Made by a program: the position numbers and the translations under genes | Part shown: one piece after another, positions 7,776-16,329 of the stretch | Layout: every line of letters begins with the position of its first letter | How positions within the stretch are numbered: position 1 is the stretch's first letter | Notes under the pieces: generated by a model | Database searches by the model: none | Told to the model about the DNA's origin: nothing | The model's input: only the letters and a program-made list of their open reading frames with translations | Assembly (NCBI GenBank): GCA_900545135.1 | Contig: UQXL01000026.1 | Span: 1-34,316, forward strand | Direction of reading: 5' to 3' | Length of the DNA: 34,316 nucleotides | From: an uncultured Eubacteriales bacterium | GTDB lineage: Bacteria; Bacillota; Clostridia; Peptostreptococcales; Anaerovoracaceae

Positions 7776-9317
7776 ATGGCAGTATTGATAAACGGACGCG
7801 ACCTGACCATTGAAGAGGTCATCCGCGTATGCCGCGAAGATGAAGAGGTAAAACTCGCAGAAGAAGCCGTTGCAGCGGTAAATAAAGCCCGGGCTTATAT
7901 CGAAAAAAAGCTTAAAGAAAAAGCCGTGATATACGGACTTACGACAGGCTTCGGCAAGTTTTCCAACGTGGTGATTTCACCGGAAGAGACGGAAAAACTG
8001 CAGAGAAATCTGATAATAAGCCACACATGTACCATGGGGAACCATTATCCCAGACATTACGTCAGGGCAGCCATGCTGCTGCGCTGCAACGCCCTCGCCA
8101 GAGGTAACTCAGGCATCAGACTTGAAACGCTGCAGACGCTGATAGACATGATAAATAAAGGCGTCCATCCGGTAATACCGGAGAAAGGCTCTCTGGGAGC
8201 ATCCGGAGATCTGGCACCTCTTTCACATATAGCTCTTGGCTTGATAGGCGAGGGAGAAGTAGAATATAAAGGGCAGATCATGCCGGCGGCCGAAGCGATG
8301 AAAAAAGCTGGAATACGCCCTGTGACACTTGCATCCAAGGAAGGTCTCGCACTCAACAACGGAACCCAGATGATGACAGCCATAGGACTGAACGTAGTCT
8401 GGGACGCGATGAAGCTTCAAAAAGTAGCCGACATAGCCTGCGCCCTTACCGATGAAGCACTGCATGCCATAAAGAAAGCCTACGACCCTAAGATACAAGA
8501 ACTCAGAGGCCACCAGGGCCAGAAAGATTCGGCGGAAAATCTCAGAACACTGCTTGAAGGTTCGGCCAACGCCCTTCCTCTGCAGCCGTCAAAAGTCCAG
8601 GACGCTTATGCCCTAAGATGCGTTCCTCAGATACACGGCGCGTCGAGAGACGCGATAAAATACGCATACGATATGGTTTCCAGGGAAATAAATGCCGTGA
8701 CGGACAATCCGCTGGTTTTTCCGGACGAAGACGAAGTCATCAGCGGCGGAAACTTCCACGGACAGCCCATGGCGCTGACCTTCGACTTTTTAAAGATAGC
8801 CGTTTCGGAGTTTGCCAGCGTTTCTGAGAGAAGAACCGAGAGGCTGGTCAATCCTGCGCTTTCCGAGGGTCTGCCGGCGTTCCTGACAAAATACGGCGGA
8901 GTTTGCTCCGGGTTTATGATCGCTCAGTATGCGGCCGCTTCCATGGTTTCTGAGAACAAGGTATACGACCATCCTGCCTCGGTGGACTCGATTCCGTCGT
9001 CGGCCAACCAGGAAGACCACGTTTCCATGGGAACCACTTCCGCCAGAACCGCGGCCATGGTTTTGGACAACGCGCAGAAAGTTATAGGAATAGAAATTGC
9101 CGTTGCAGCACAGGCTATCTGGCTCAGACAGGAAATGGGCGAAGCAGGAATTGATAACCTGGCTCCGGCCACCAGGGCGGCCTATGATTATATCAGAAAA
9201 GTTTCCGCCCCTGTGGAGGAAGATATAATAATGCACGGCGAGCTGGCAAAGTTCGATGAGATGATCAAAGACGGAAAACTGCTTGAAGCGGTTGAAAAGG
9301 TAGTGTCTTTAAAATAG
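7776..9317 (+). CDS. hutH: Histidine ammonia-lyase
   Basis: HutH deaminates L-histidine to urocanate, the first step of histidine degradation. The 513-residue product is of standard length. Ala142-Ser143-Gly144 in GSLGASGDLAPLSH is the tripeptide that cyclises to the MIO electrophile, and YGLTTGFG at 53-60 contains the conserved active-site Tyr. The motifs QDAYALRC, TDNPLVF and GGNFHGQP are also present. An in-frame ATG exists at 7731, but the start at 7776 has GGAGGG at 7765-7770 with ideal spacing and gives the usual N-terminus. It is first of six co-directional genes that together encode the whole pathway to glutamate; hutU begins 23 nt downstream. Confidence 0.97.
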   Translation: MAVLINGRDLTIEEVIRVCREDEEVKLAEEAVAAVNKARAYIEKKLKEKAVIYGLTTGFGKFSNVVISPEETEKLQRNLIISHTCTMGNHYPRHYVRAAMLLRCNALARGNSGIRLETLQTLIDMINKGVHPVIPEKGSLGASGDLAPLSHIALGLIGEGEVEYKGQIMPAAEAMKKAGIRPVTLASKEGLALNNGTQMMTAIGLNVVWDAMKLQKVADIACALTDEALHAIKKAYDPKIQELRGHQGQKDSAENLRTLLEGSANALPLQPSKVQDAYALRCVPQIHGASRDAIKYAYDMVSREINAVTDNPLVFPDEDEVISGGNFHGQPMALTFDFLKIAVSEFASVSERRTERLVNPALSEGLPAFLTKYGGVCSGFMIAQYAAASMVSENKVYDHPASVDSIPSSANQEDHVSMGTTSARTAAMVLDNAQKVIGIEIAVAAQAIWLRQEMGEAGIDNLAPATRAAYDYIRKVSAPVEEDIIMHGELAKFDEMIKDGKLLEAVEKVVSLK

Positions 9318-9340
9318 AAGTTTAGAGGGAGGTCAATAAA

Positions 9341-11365
9341 ATGTTGGATAATAAAGCTATAGAATCAGCCATGACGATAAGGCTGGACAATGAATATCCC
9401 GAGTATCCGGAGTTTGCGGAGGGCATAAGGAGAGCTCCCGACAGAGGATTTCGCCTGACAAAGGAGCAGACGAAGATAGCTCTCAAGAATGCCCTGAGAT
9501 ACGTTCCCGAAGAGCTTCACGAAAAGTTGGCTCCTGAATTTATGGAGGAGCTGACTTCCAGAGGAAGAATATATGCCTACAGATACAGACCGGCCGGAAA
9601 GATATACGGAAAGCCGATAGACCAGTACAAGGGCAAGTGTCTCGCAGGCAAGGCTTTTCAGGTCATGATAGACAACAATCTGGACTTCGACGTGGCGCTC
9701 TACCCTTACGAGCTGGTTACGTACGGAGAGACAGGCCAGGTGTGCCAGAACTGGCTGCAGTACAGAATGATAAAAAAATACCTGGAGGAACTGACCGAAG
9801 AACAGACACTGGTCGTAGAGTCGGGACATCCGCTGGGATTGTTCCCATCTAAGCCGGAGGCTCCGAGAGTGGTGATCACCAACTCCATGATGGTGGGCAT
9901 GTATGACAACCTGGACGACTGGGAAATAGCCGAAGAAATGGGCGTGGCCAACTACGGACAGATGACGGCCGGAGGCTGGATGTACATAGGGCCGCAGGGC
10001 ATAGTCCACGGAACTTTCAACACGATTTTGAACGCAGGAAGAAAATATCTCGGCGTTGCGGAACAGGGCGACCTTACAGGCCATACTTTTGTTTCCTCAG
10101 GTCTCGGCGGCATGAGCGGCGCACAGCCTAAGGCGGCCAACATAGCCAGAGCAGTGGGAATCTTTGCCGAAGTTGACATTTCAAGGATAGAGACCAGACA
10201 TGCTCAAGGCTGGGTCGACGTGGTGATGGACGATCTGGACGAGGTTTTCACCCTGGCCTCGAAAAAATTAGAAGCAAAGGAAAGTATTTCCATAGCTTAT
10301 CACGGCAACATCGTCGATCTGCTGGAAGCGGCAGTGGAAAAGGATTTCCGCATAGACCTGCTTTCTGACCAGACTTCATGTCACAATGTGTATAACGGAG
10401 GCTACTGCCCGGCAGGCATGACATTTGATGAGAGAACCAAGCTGCTCCACGAGGACAGAGACCTGTTCCGAAAAGAAGTAGACAAGACGCTCCACAGACA
10501 TTACAAAGCCATCAAGGCTCTGACCGAAAAAGGAACGTATTTCTTCGACTACGGCAACTCTTTCATGAAAGCCATGTACGACGCCGGAATCAAAGAAATT
10601 TCAAAGAACGGATACGATGACAAAGACGGCTTCATCTGGCCGTCCTACGTTGAGGATATAATGGGGCCGATACTGTTCGATTACGGATACGGACCTTTCA
10701 GATGGGTTTGCCTTTCGGGAAAACCAGAGGATCTGGACGCTACTGACAAAGCTGCTATGGACTGCATAGATCCTAGCCGCAGAGCTCAGGACAGGGACAA
10801 CTGGGTTTGGATAAGAGATGCCAAGGCCAACAAGCTGGTGGTGGGAACTCAGGCACGAATCCTCTATCAGGACGCTGAGGGCAGAACGAGGATAGCCCTC
10901 AAATTCAACGAGCTGGTGAGAGAGGGAAAGATAGGGCCTGTGATGATGGGAAGAGACCACCACGATGTTTCAGGAACAGATTCGCCTTTCAGAGAAACTT
11001 CCAACATAAAGGACGGTTCCAACGTGATGGCCGACATGGCCGTACAGTGCTTCGCAGGAAACGCTGCCAGAGGCATGTCTCTGTGCGCTCTGCATAACGG
11101 CGGAGGCGTAGGCATAGGAAAAGCTATAAACGGTGGCTTCGGTCTGCTGCTTGACGGCAGCGAGAGAACCGACGAGATAATCAAGTCGGCTATGATGTGG
11201 GACGTAATGGGCGGCGTAGCCAGAAGAAACTGGGCTAGAAACGAAAACGCCCTTTCAACGGCGGCCGAATATAACAAGAATTATGCCGGAAAAGGCCACA
11301 TAACGATACCGTTCATTGCCGACGACGCTTTAGTCGAGGCAGCCGTTGAAAAGTTCGTAAAATAG
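9341..11365 (+). CDS. hutU: Urocanate hydratase (long form)
   Basis: Urocanase hydrates urocanate to 4-imidazolone-5-propionate using tightly bound NAD+ as electrophile. At 674 residues this is the long form, near the length of the vertebrate enzyme and over 100 residues longer than the classical ~555-residue bacterial HutU. Recognisable segments are GGWMYIGPQGIVHGT (residues 205-219), the NAD-site stretch GLGGMSGAQPKAANIARA, YNGGYCPAGMTFDE with a conserved Cys, and DYGNSFMKAMYDAG. The ATG follows a GAGGGAGGT site at 9325-9333. The stop codon lies inside a 17-bp-period duplication (11351-11382). Confidence 0.96.
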   Translation: MLDNKAIESAMTIRLDNEYPEYPEFAEGIRRAPDRGFRLTKEQTKIALKNALRYVPEELHEKLAPEFMEELTSRGRIYAYRYRPAGKIYGKPIDQYKGKCLAGKAFQVMIDNNLDFDVALYPYELVTYGETGQVCQNWLQYRMIKKYLEELTEEQTLVVESGHPLGLFPSKPEAPRVVITNSMMVGMYDNLDDWEIAEEMGVANYGQMTAGGWMYIGPQGIVHGTFNTILNAGRKYLGVAEQGDLTGHTFVSSGLGGMSGAQPKAANIARAVGIFAEVDISRIETRHAQGWVDVVMDDLDEVFTLASKKLEAKESISIAYHGNIVDLLEAAVEKDFRIDLLSDQTSCHNVYNGGYCPAGMTFDERTKLLHEDRDLFRKEVDKTLHRHYKAIKALTEKGTYFFDYGNSFMKAMYDAGIKEISKNGYDDKDGFIWPSYVEDIMGPILFDYGYGPFRWVCLSGKPEDLDATDKAAMDCIDPSRRAQDRDNWVWIRDAKANKLVVGTQARILYQDAEGRTRIALKFNELVREGKIGPVMMGRDHHDVSGTDSPFRETSNIKDGSNVMADMAVQCFAGNAARGMSLCALHNGGGVGIGKAINGGFGLLLDGSERTDEIIKSAMMWDVMGGVARRNWARNENALSTAAEYNKNYAGKGHITIPFIADDALVEAAVEKFVK

Positions 11366-11382
11366 GTAAGTTCGTAAAATAG
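11351..11382. repeat. 17-bp-period duplication across the hutU stop codon
   Basis: AAGTTCGTAAAATAG occurs at 11351-11365 (the last hutU codons and stop) and again at 11368-11382, separated by GT. The second copy carries the same TAG in a different frame position. Two GC-rich hairpins follow (CAGGCGG/CCGCCTG at 11384-11390/11411-11417, and GCCGC/GCGGC near 11420-11436) with no T-run, so they are more likely RNA-stability elements than terminators. Confidence 0.85.
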
Positions 11383-11485
11383 ACAGGCGGCCGCGCAGCA
11401 GACTCAGTAGCCGCCTGCAGCCGCTGGTTCGGCGGCAGCCTACGCGCCGAGAACCCAGCAGCCGGAGGAGAAAGGATTCAAAAAT

Positions 11486-11938
11486 ATGATATACACTCCG
11501 CTTACGATGAAAGCGATGAAGCTTGCATATGACGCACACCACGGCCAGAAAGACAAAGGAGGCGTTCCTTACGTGTTTCACCCGTTTCACCTTGCCGAGC
11601 AGATGGATGATGAAATATCCGTATGCGTCGCGCTTCTTCACGACGTTGCGGAGGATACCGACATAACGCTGAAACAGCTGGCGGAAGAATTTCCGCCTGA
11701 GATAATTGAACCTCTCAGTCTTCTCACCCACAGTAAAGATATGGATTATTTTGATTACGTGAGAAATCTTAAGTCAGACCCGACAGCAAGAAAAGTCAAG
11801 CTGGCTGATATGGCTCACAACTCCGACGAGACGAGGCTTTCCGGCGTTTCAGACGGCGTACCGGCCGTGACAGATGAGCAAAAGCTCAGGTTGAGGGAGA
11901 AATATAAAAAGGCGCGGGAAATACTGCTGGAGGGGTAA
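11486..11938 (+). CDS. HD-domain phosphohydrolase, SpoT/MESH1-like
   Basis: A 150-residue single-domain HD protein. The arrangement matches the hydrolase half of RelA/SpoT enzymes: AHHGQKDKGGVPYVFHP at residues 17-33 with the metal-ligand His32, HDVAEDT at 52-58 with the His52-Asp53 pair and the Glu56-Asp57 diad that marks hydrolysis-competent members, and KLADMAHN as the later Asp/Asn motif. There is no synthetase or ACT domain, so it would be a small alarmone hydrolase or a related nucleotide phosphohydrolase. It sits between hutU and hutI with a GGAGGAGAAAGG site upstream, which places it in the hut transcript. Its link to histidine catabolism is unexplained. Confidence 0.8.
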   Translation: MIYTPLTMKAMKLAYDAHHGQKDKGGVPYVFHPFHLAEQMDDEISVCVALLHDVAEDTDITLKQLAEEFPPEIIEPLSLLTHSKDMDYFDYVRNLKSDPTARKVKLADMAHNSDETRLSGVSDGVPAVTDEQKLRLREKYKKAREILLEG

Positions 11939-12038
11939 CCGTTTTCGCTTGTTTGTCCACCCGGCACACATCCGGCTGCCGAAGACCGTTTTACAACTCT
12001 GACCGATGCAAAAATAAAAACCACACAGGAGGCACAAA

Positions 12039-13277
12039 ATGTCAAGCTTACTGATAAAAAATATAGGGCTGCTGCAGACTCCTGCAGGCAGTTTCAGTCA
12101 CAGGGGAAAAGCGCAGGGAGAAAACCTTAAACTTAAAGACGCGGCTATCCTCATAAAAGATGGAATCATACAAGCCATAACGGACGGCGGCAAATTGCCG
12201 TGCTCCCCTGCAGAAGCCGACATGGTTTTCGACGCGGAGGGGAAGCTGGCAACGCCGGGACTGGTCGACGGCCATACCCACATGGTTTTCGGAGGATACA
12301 GGCAGAATGAGATTCCCCTCAAGCTCAAAGGCGCCGGATATCTGGACATTTTGAGAGCAGGCGGCGGTATCATGGACACGGTGAGAAAGACCAGAGAAGC
12401 GTCCTTTGGAGAGCTTTACGATAAGACACAAGGCTTTCTCGATGAAATGATGTGCCTCGGAGTCACCACATGCGAGGCCAAAAGCGGTTACGGCCTTGAC
12501 CTCGAGACAGAAGTGAAGATGCTTGAAGTAATCAAGAAACTCAACGAAGATCACCCGATGGATATAGCGGCCACTTTCATGCCGGCTCATGCCGTAGAGG
12601 ACAAGTGGAAAGGCCGGGAGGAAGAATATATCCGCCTGTGCTGTGACGAGATGATGCCTTACGCCAAGGAACACGATCTGGCTCAGTTCTGCGACATATT
12701 TACGGAAGATTCGGTTTTCAACGCAGAACAAAGCGAAGCATACATGAAGAAAGCCAGGGAGCTGGGCTTCGGTCTAAAGATACATGCCGACGAGATCGAG
12801 GCCATCGGCGGTTCCGTTCTGGCAGGAAAGATGAAAGCTGCTTCGGCTGAACATCTGATAGTCATAGACGATGCAGGGCTTGCCGCTCTGGCAGAAGGCG
12901 GCGTGACGGCCATGTGTCTGCCGGCCACATCCTTTTACCTGGGAGCCAGCTTCGCTCCTGCAAGGAGAATGATAGATGAGTTTGAAATTCCTGTAGCCAT
13001 GGCTTCTGACTTTAACCCCGGCTCGTGTCCGTCCCTCAACATGCAGCTGGTGATGAACCTCGGCTATCTCAGATACAGGATGACTCCGGAAGAGATTTTG
13101 ACCGCCGTGACCATCAATCCGGCCTGCGCCATAGGCAAAGGAGATGAGGTAGGAACGCTGGAGGAGGGAAAACAGGGAGACCTGGTGATATGGGACGCTC
13201 CTGATATAGAAATGCTCTGCTACCGTTTCGGCTCCAACCTCGCCGCGCAGACTGTAAAGAAAGGAATCTTAGTATAA
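12039..13277 (+). CDS. hutI: Imidazolonepropionase
   Basis: HutI is a metal-dependent amidohydrolase that opens 4-imidazolone-5-propionate to N-formimino-L-glutamate. The 412-residue length is normal. Metal ligands are visible: His79 and His81 in DGHTH, His249 in KIHADEIE with Glu252, His272 in AEHL, and Asp324 in ASDFNPGS. EAKSGYGLD at 146-154 is a typical substrate-loop motif. AGGAGG at 12027-12032 precedes the ATG by 6 nt. The cyclodeaminase gene starts 1 nt after the stop, implying translational coupling. Confidence 0.96.
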   Translation: MSSLLIKNIGLLQTPAGSFSHRGKAQGENLKLKDAAILIKDGIIQAITDGGKLPCSPAEADMVFDAEGKLATPGLVDGHTHMVFGGYRQNEIPLKLKGAGYLDILRAGGGIMDTVRKTREASFGELYDKTQGFLDEMMCLGVTTCEAKSGYGLDLETEVKMLEVIKKLNEDHPMDIAATFMPAHAVEDKWKGREEEYIRLCCDEMMPYAKEHDLAQFCDIFTEDSVFNAEQSEAYMKKARELGFGLKIHADEIEAIGGSVLAGKMKAASAEHLIVIDDAGLAALAEGGVTAMCLPATSFYLGASFAPARRMIDEFEIPVAMASDFNPGSCPSLNMQLVMNLGYLRYRMTPEEILTAVTINPACAIGKGDEVGTLEEGKQGDLVIWDAPDIEMLCYRFGSNLAAQTVKKGILV

Positions 13278-13278
13278 T

Positions 13279-13902
13279 ATGAAATTGATTGAAATGAATT
13301 TAAGAGATTATCTTGACGTTTTAAAATCAGAAGCGCCGGCGCCGGGAGGCGGCTCTGTCAGCGCTCTTTCGGGCGCCCAGGGAGCGGCTCTTGTTTCCAT
13401 GGTATGCGAGCTGACCATTCCAAAGGAAAGATACGCCGAATTCAAAGAACTCTGTCAAAGCGTCAGGGAAGAAATCTTAGAAATATATGAAAGATTGACG
13501 CTCAGCATAGACGAGGATACGGAGGCTTTCAGCAAAGTATCGGCGGCGATGAAGCTGCCTAAAGAAAGCGATGAGGAAAAAGCCGTCAGAAGCCAGGTCA
13601 TTCAGGAAGCCACCGTTACGGCCACAGAAGTTCCCTATAAAGTCATGGAACTCTGTCTTGCAGGACTTGAGACGACGGCTAGGATAGTCGGCAGATCAAA
13701 TCCCAACGCCGCCTCGGACCTGGGGGTTGCAGCCCTCAACCTGCTGGCGGGAGTCAAGGGCGCGTACTTAAATGTGATGATAAACCTGCCTTCGCTCAAA
13801 GGCGAGGGCGTTAAAGAACGATTTGCCGACGCCGGGGAAATCGTAGAAACGGCGCAAGCTATTGCGGAAAAAATTTACGCTGAGGTCGCGGCCTCGCTGT
13901 AA
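13279..13902 (+). CDS. fchA: Formimidoyltetrahydrofolate cyclodeaminase
   Basis: This 207-residue FTCD_C-family protein releases ammonia from 5-formimino-THF to give 5,10-methenyl-THF. It shows the family N-terminus APAPGGGSVSALSGAQGAAL (residues 20-39), helical content throughout, and the conserved GRSNPNAASDLGVAALNLLAG segment split across residues 139-159. The length matches stand-alone bacterial FchA. No strong ribosome binding site precedes the ATG; it follows the hutI stop by 1 nt, so coupled translation is likely. In mammals this activity is fused to the transferase; here they are separate adjacent genes. Confidence 0.93.
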   Translation: MKLIEMNLRDYLDVLKSEAPAPGGGSVSALSGAQGAALVSMVCELTIPKERYAEFKELCQSVREEILEIYERLTLSIDEDTEAFSKVSAAMKLPKESDEEKAVRSQVIQEATVTATEVPYKVMELCLAGLETTARIVGRSNPNAASDLGVAALNLLAGVKGAYLNVMINLPSLKGEGVKERFADAGEIVETAQAIAEKIYAEVAASL

Positions 13903-13969
13903 TATAAAGCATTATGACCTAAATTCACGGACTCATCGTAATGCGAATAAAAATCAAAGGAGAAGAGAA

Positions 13970-14866
13970 ATGGCGCAGATAATAGAGAGTATCCCGAATA
14001 TTTCCGAGGGAAAAAACAAAGAAGTCATCGAAGCCTGCGTAGATCAGATAAGGACTACGGCCGGCTGCACGCTGCTCAACTATTCGTCAGACCCCAACCA
14101 TAACAGAACGGTCATAACCTATATAGGAGATGCTAAGGGAGTGGAAGAAGCCAGCGTCAAACTGGCGAAGAAAGCAGTTGAGCTCATCGACCTGACAAAA
14201 CACAAGGGCGAGCATCCGAGGATGGGATGCGTGGACGTGATGCCGTTCGTGCCCATAAAGGACGCGGACAACGAAGATTGTATAGAGCTTTCAAAGATAG
14301 TCGGAAAGAGGATCGCAGAAGAAGCGGACTTGCCGGTATTTCTCTATGAAATGTCTGCGCAGAAAGAAGAGAGGAAAAATCTCGCCTCTATAAGAAAAGG
14401 TCAGTTCGAGGGAATGGCTGAAAAAGTCACATCTCCCGGCTGGGAACCCGATTTCGGCGGCGCACGGATCCATCCGACCGGCGGAGTGGTGGCGGTAGGA
14501 GCCAGACCTCCGCTTGTGGCATACAATCTCAACCTAAGCACTTCCGACGTTGAGATAGCCAAGAAAATCGCCAAGATAATAAGGGAAAAAGACGGCGGTC
14601 TCAATAACGTTAAAGCCATGGGATTCATGCTTGAGGACAGGAATATAGCGCAGGTTTCGATAAATATGACTGATTTCAGAGTCACACCCCTTTACAGAGT
14701 TACCGAGCTGGTCAAGGCTGAGGCGAAGAGATACGGAGTTACGGTAACGGGCTCCGAGATAGTCGGCCTCTGCCCGATGAAAGCGCTTATCGACAGCGCC
14801 GAGTATTACCTGCAGATTGAAGACTTCGACTTTGAGAAGCAGGTGCTGGAAAACTATATAATATAA
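13970..14866 (+). CDS. ftcD: Glutamate formimidoyltransferase
   Basis: The 298-residue FTCD_N-family enzyme moves the formimino group from formiminoglutamate to tetrahydrofolate and releases glutamate. Motifs are ESIPNISEGKN at the N-terminus, DPNHNRTVIT (41-50), and KGEHPRMGCVDVMPFVP (79-95) with His82, the catalytic His position of the family. The frame is open further upstream to 13862, but ATG 13970 has AAAGGAG at 13956-13962 and gives the conserved N-terminus. No HutG or HutF is present, so the operon uses the folate route, saving the carbon as methenyl-THF. Confidence 0.95.
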   Translation: MAQIIESIPNISEGKNKEVIEACVDQIRTTAGCTLLNYSSDPNHNRTVITYIGDAKGVEEASVKLAKKAVELIDLTKHKGEHPRMGCVDVMPFVPIKDADNEDCIELSKIVGKRIAEEADLPVFLYEMSAQKEERKNLASIRKGQFEGMAEKVTSPGWEPDFGGARIHPTGGVVAVGARPPLVAYNLNLSTSDVEIAKKIAKIIREKDGGLNNVKAMGFMLEDRNIAQVSINMTDFRVTPLYRVTELVKAEAKRYGVTVTGSEIVGLCPMKALIDSAEYYLQIEDFDFEKQVLENYII

Positions 14867-14893
14867 AATCTGAGGTGTTTTGGAGAAAACTTT

Positions 14894-15724
14894 ATGAGTG
14901 AAAAAAAGGCAAAATCCGGGAAGAAACAATATTATACGGCGCTGATGCTGATATGCATAATCGTATTTCTCTTCGCGCTGTATAAAGTCGTCAGTATACT
15001 GATGGATTACAAGAAGATAGACGACTATTACGAAAAGGCCAACGAAGACTTTGTGGAGAAAGACGACGGAGAACTGATAGCCGTGGATTTTCAGAAGCTG
15101 AGGGAAATCAACGAGGACGTTGTGGGCTGGATATATATCGCCGGTACCGATATCAGCTATCCTATACTGCAGGGTTCGACAAATGATTTTTATTTGTTCA
15201 GGGATTATGAAAAGAATTATCTGGTGGCAGGAAGCATATTTCTCGACGCGGCCAATGCCGGCGACTTCAGCGACAGCCACACCATAGTCTACGGACATAA
15301 TATGCACAACGGGGCGATGTTCGGCACGCTGGACAAGTTTATGGAAGAGGAATACAAGGACGAGCACACGTATATAAATATTCTGACGCCGGATGGGATA
15401 TGGCACAAATATGAAATCTTTTCTTCGTATATAGCCGGCATAGACGACGGTACTTTTACAGTCTTTGCTGAAAATCAGCAAGCGTATGACGATTATCTGG
15501 ATCTGGCAAGGGAAAAAAACCTGTACAGCAGCGCAAGCTTTCCGGAAAATGGCGAAAAGATACTCACCCTTTCCACCTGTACCGAAGACAGCGACGATTA
15601 CAAGAGATACGTGATCCATGCCAAATATATAGGCCCTGTGGATAAGATAGGGCAGAGCGGCGGTCAGGAAAGCGGCCAGGACAGTGGGCAGAGCGGCGGT
15701 CAGGACGGCGAGACAAACGAATAA
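14894..15724 (+). CDS. srtB: Class B sortase
   Basis: A 276-residue membrane-anchored transpeptidase that would attach sorting-signal proteins to the cell wall. A basic N-terminus is followed by a signal-anchor helix (about residues 14-36), then a SrtB-type beta-barrel: GWIYIAGTDISYPILQG, YGHNM with catalytic His135, TLSTC with Cys229, and Arg238. The C-terminus past residue 250 is a low-complexity Gly/Gln/Ser/Asp tail built by a 36-bp DNA duplication (15650-15669 and 15686-15705 are identical). It starts 27 nt after ftcD with a GGAG site, so it may be read through from the hut operon. No LPXTG- or NPQTN-like substrate is encoded in the window. Confidence 0.92.
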   Translation: MSEKKAKSGKKQYYTALMLICIIVFLFALYKVVSILMDYKKIDDYYEKANEDFVEKDDGELIAVDFQKLREINEDVVGWIYIAGTDISYPILQGSTNDFYLFRDYEKNYLVAGSIFLDAANAGDFSDSHTIVYGHNMHNGAMFGTLDKFMEEEYKDEHTYINILTPDGIWHKYEIFSSYIAGIDDGTFTVFAENQQAYDDYLDLAREKNLYSSASFPENGEKILTLSTCTEDSDDYKRYVIHAKYIGPVDKIGQSGGQESGQDSGQSGGQDGETNE

Positions 15725-15733
15725 AATAATAAA

Positions 15734-15765
15734 GAAAACACGCACCCTTACGGATGCGTGTTTTC
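15734..15765 (+). terminator. Terminator between sortase and the DUF4430 gene
   Basis: GAAAACACGCA (15734-15744) and TGCGTGTTTTC (15755-15765) form a perfect 11-bp stem with a 10-nt loop. The A-rich left arm and T-rich right arm allow use from both sides by these convergent genes. Confidence 0.8.
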
Positions 15766-15849
15766 TGAAAGTGTGTGTGTATTCAATAAAAGAAAGAAAG
15801 TTTTCTAAGTTAATAGTAAACGACTTTCGTATTACTACTTATAATATTA

Positions 15850-16293
15850 CTACTGATAAGTAGAAAAGTCAACAAATTCCCAAGAAATTTTATCACCATC
15901 TTTTAAAATTTGTTCATCGGCGCCGACCATGACAGTTTCGCCGTTGATGGTGTATACCCATCCGGTATTGTCAGAATAGTCGCCGTCACTTATTCCTAGC
16001 AGGCCTGTGATGTATCCTCCGGCAGAATCTATCTCTATGTCAAGCTCGTTGGCTACGCAGTATATCTGAGTAGCTTCGAGGACAGAAGTGCCTTCCTCGA
16101 CTATAAATTCCGCGTTTTCTATAGGCTCGAAGTTTTCCACTTCTACCTGATCGTTTTCGCTGTCGGAAAAAGAGATGGTCACGTTGATGGGATTGGTGAT
16201 TTCTGAGGAGTCATCATCATCCTTTTTCTCCGAACATGAGAACAGCGCAAGAGAAAGAACAAAAACACATATCAAAGATAAAAACTTTTTCAT
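15850..16293 (-). CDS. DUF4430 lipoprotein
   Basis: A 147-residue secreted lipoprotein. The signal peptide ends in the lipobox LFSC with Cys20 as the lipidated residue. It is followed by an acidic linker (KKDDDDSS) and a DUF4430 (transcobalamin C-terminal-like) domain, recognisable from the EEGTSVLEATQIYC start, the GGYITGLLGI centre and NTGWVYTINGE. This domain is common in Firmicute surface proteins and sometimes accompanies cobalamin or carbohydrate binding; no ligand can be assigned. The start is ATG 16293 behind AGGAGGT (complement of 16297-16304). It lies 37 nt downstream of the amidohydrolase-like gene and is probably co-transcribed with it. Confidence 0.85.
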   Translation of the reverse strand: MKKFLSLICVFVLSLALFSCSEKKDDDDSSEITNPINVTISFSDSENDQVEVENFEPIENAEFIVEEGTSVLEATQIYCVANELDIEIDSAGGYITGLLGISDGDYSDNTGWVYTINGETVMVGADEQILKDGDKISWEFVDFSTYQ

Positions 16294-16329
16294 TTCAACC
16301 TCCTATTTATAAACAAAACTACTGACTTA

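Noticed and set aside
14534..15745. 403-codon open frame on the minus strand
   Set aside because: It is an antisense shadow of ftcD and the sortase gene, both of which have clear family motifs; the translation shows no domain and there is no usable start site.
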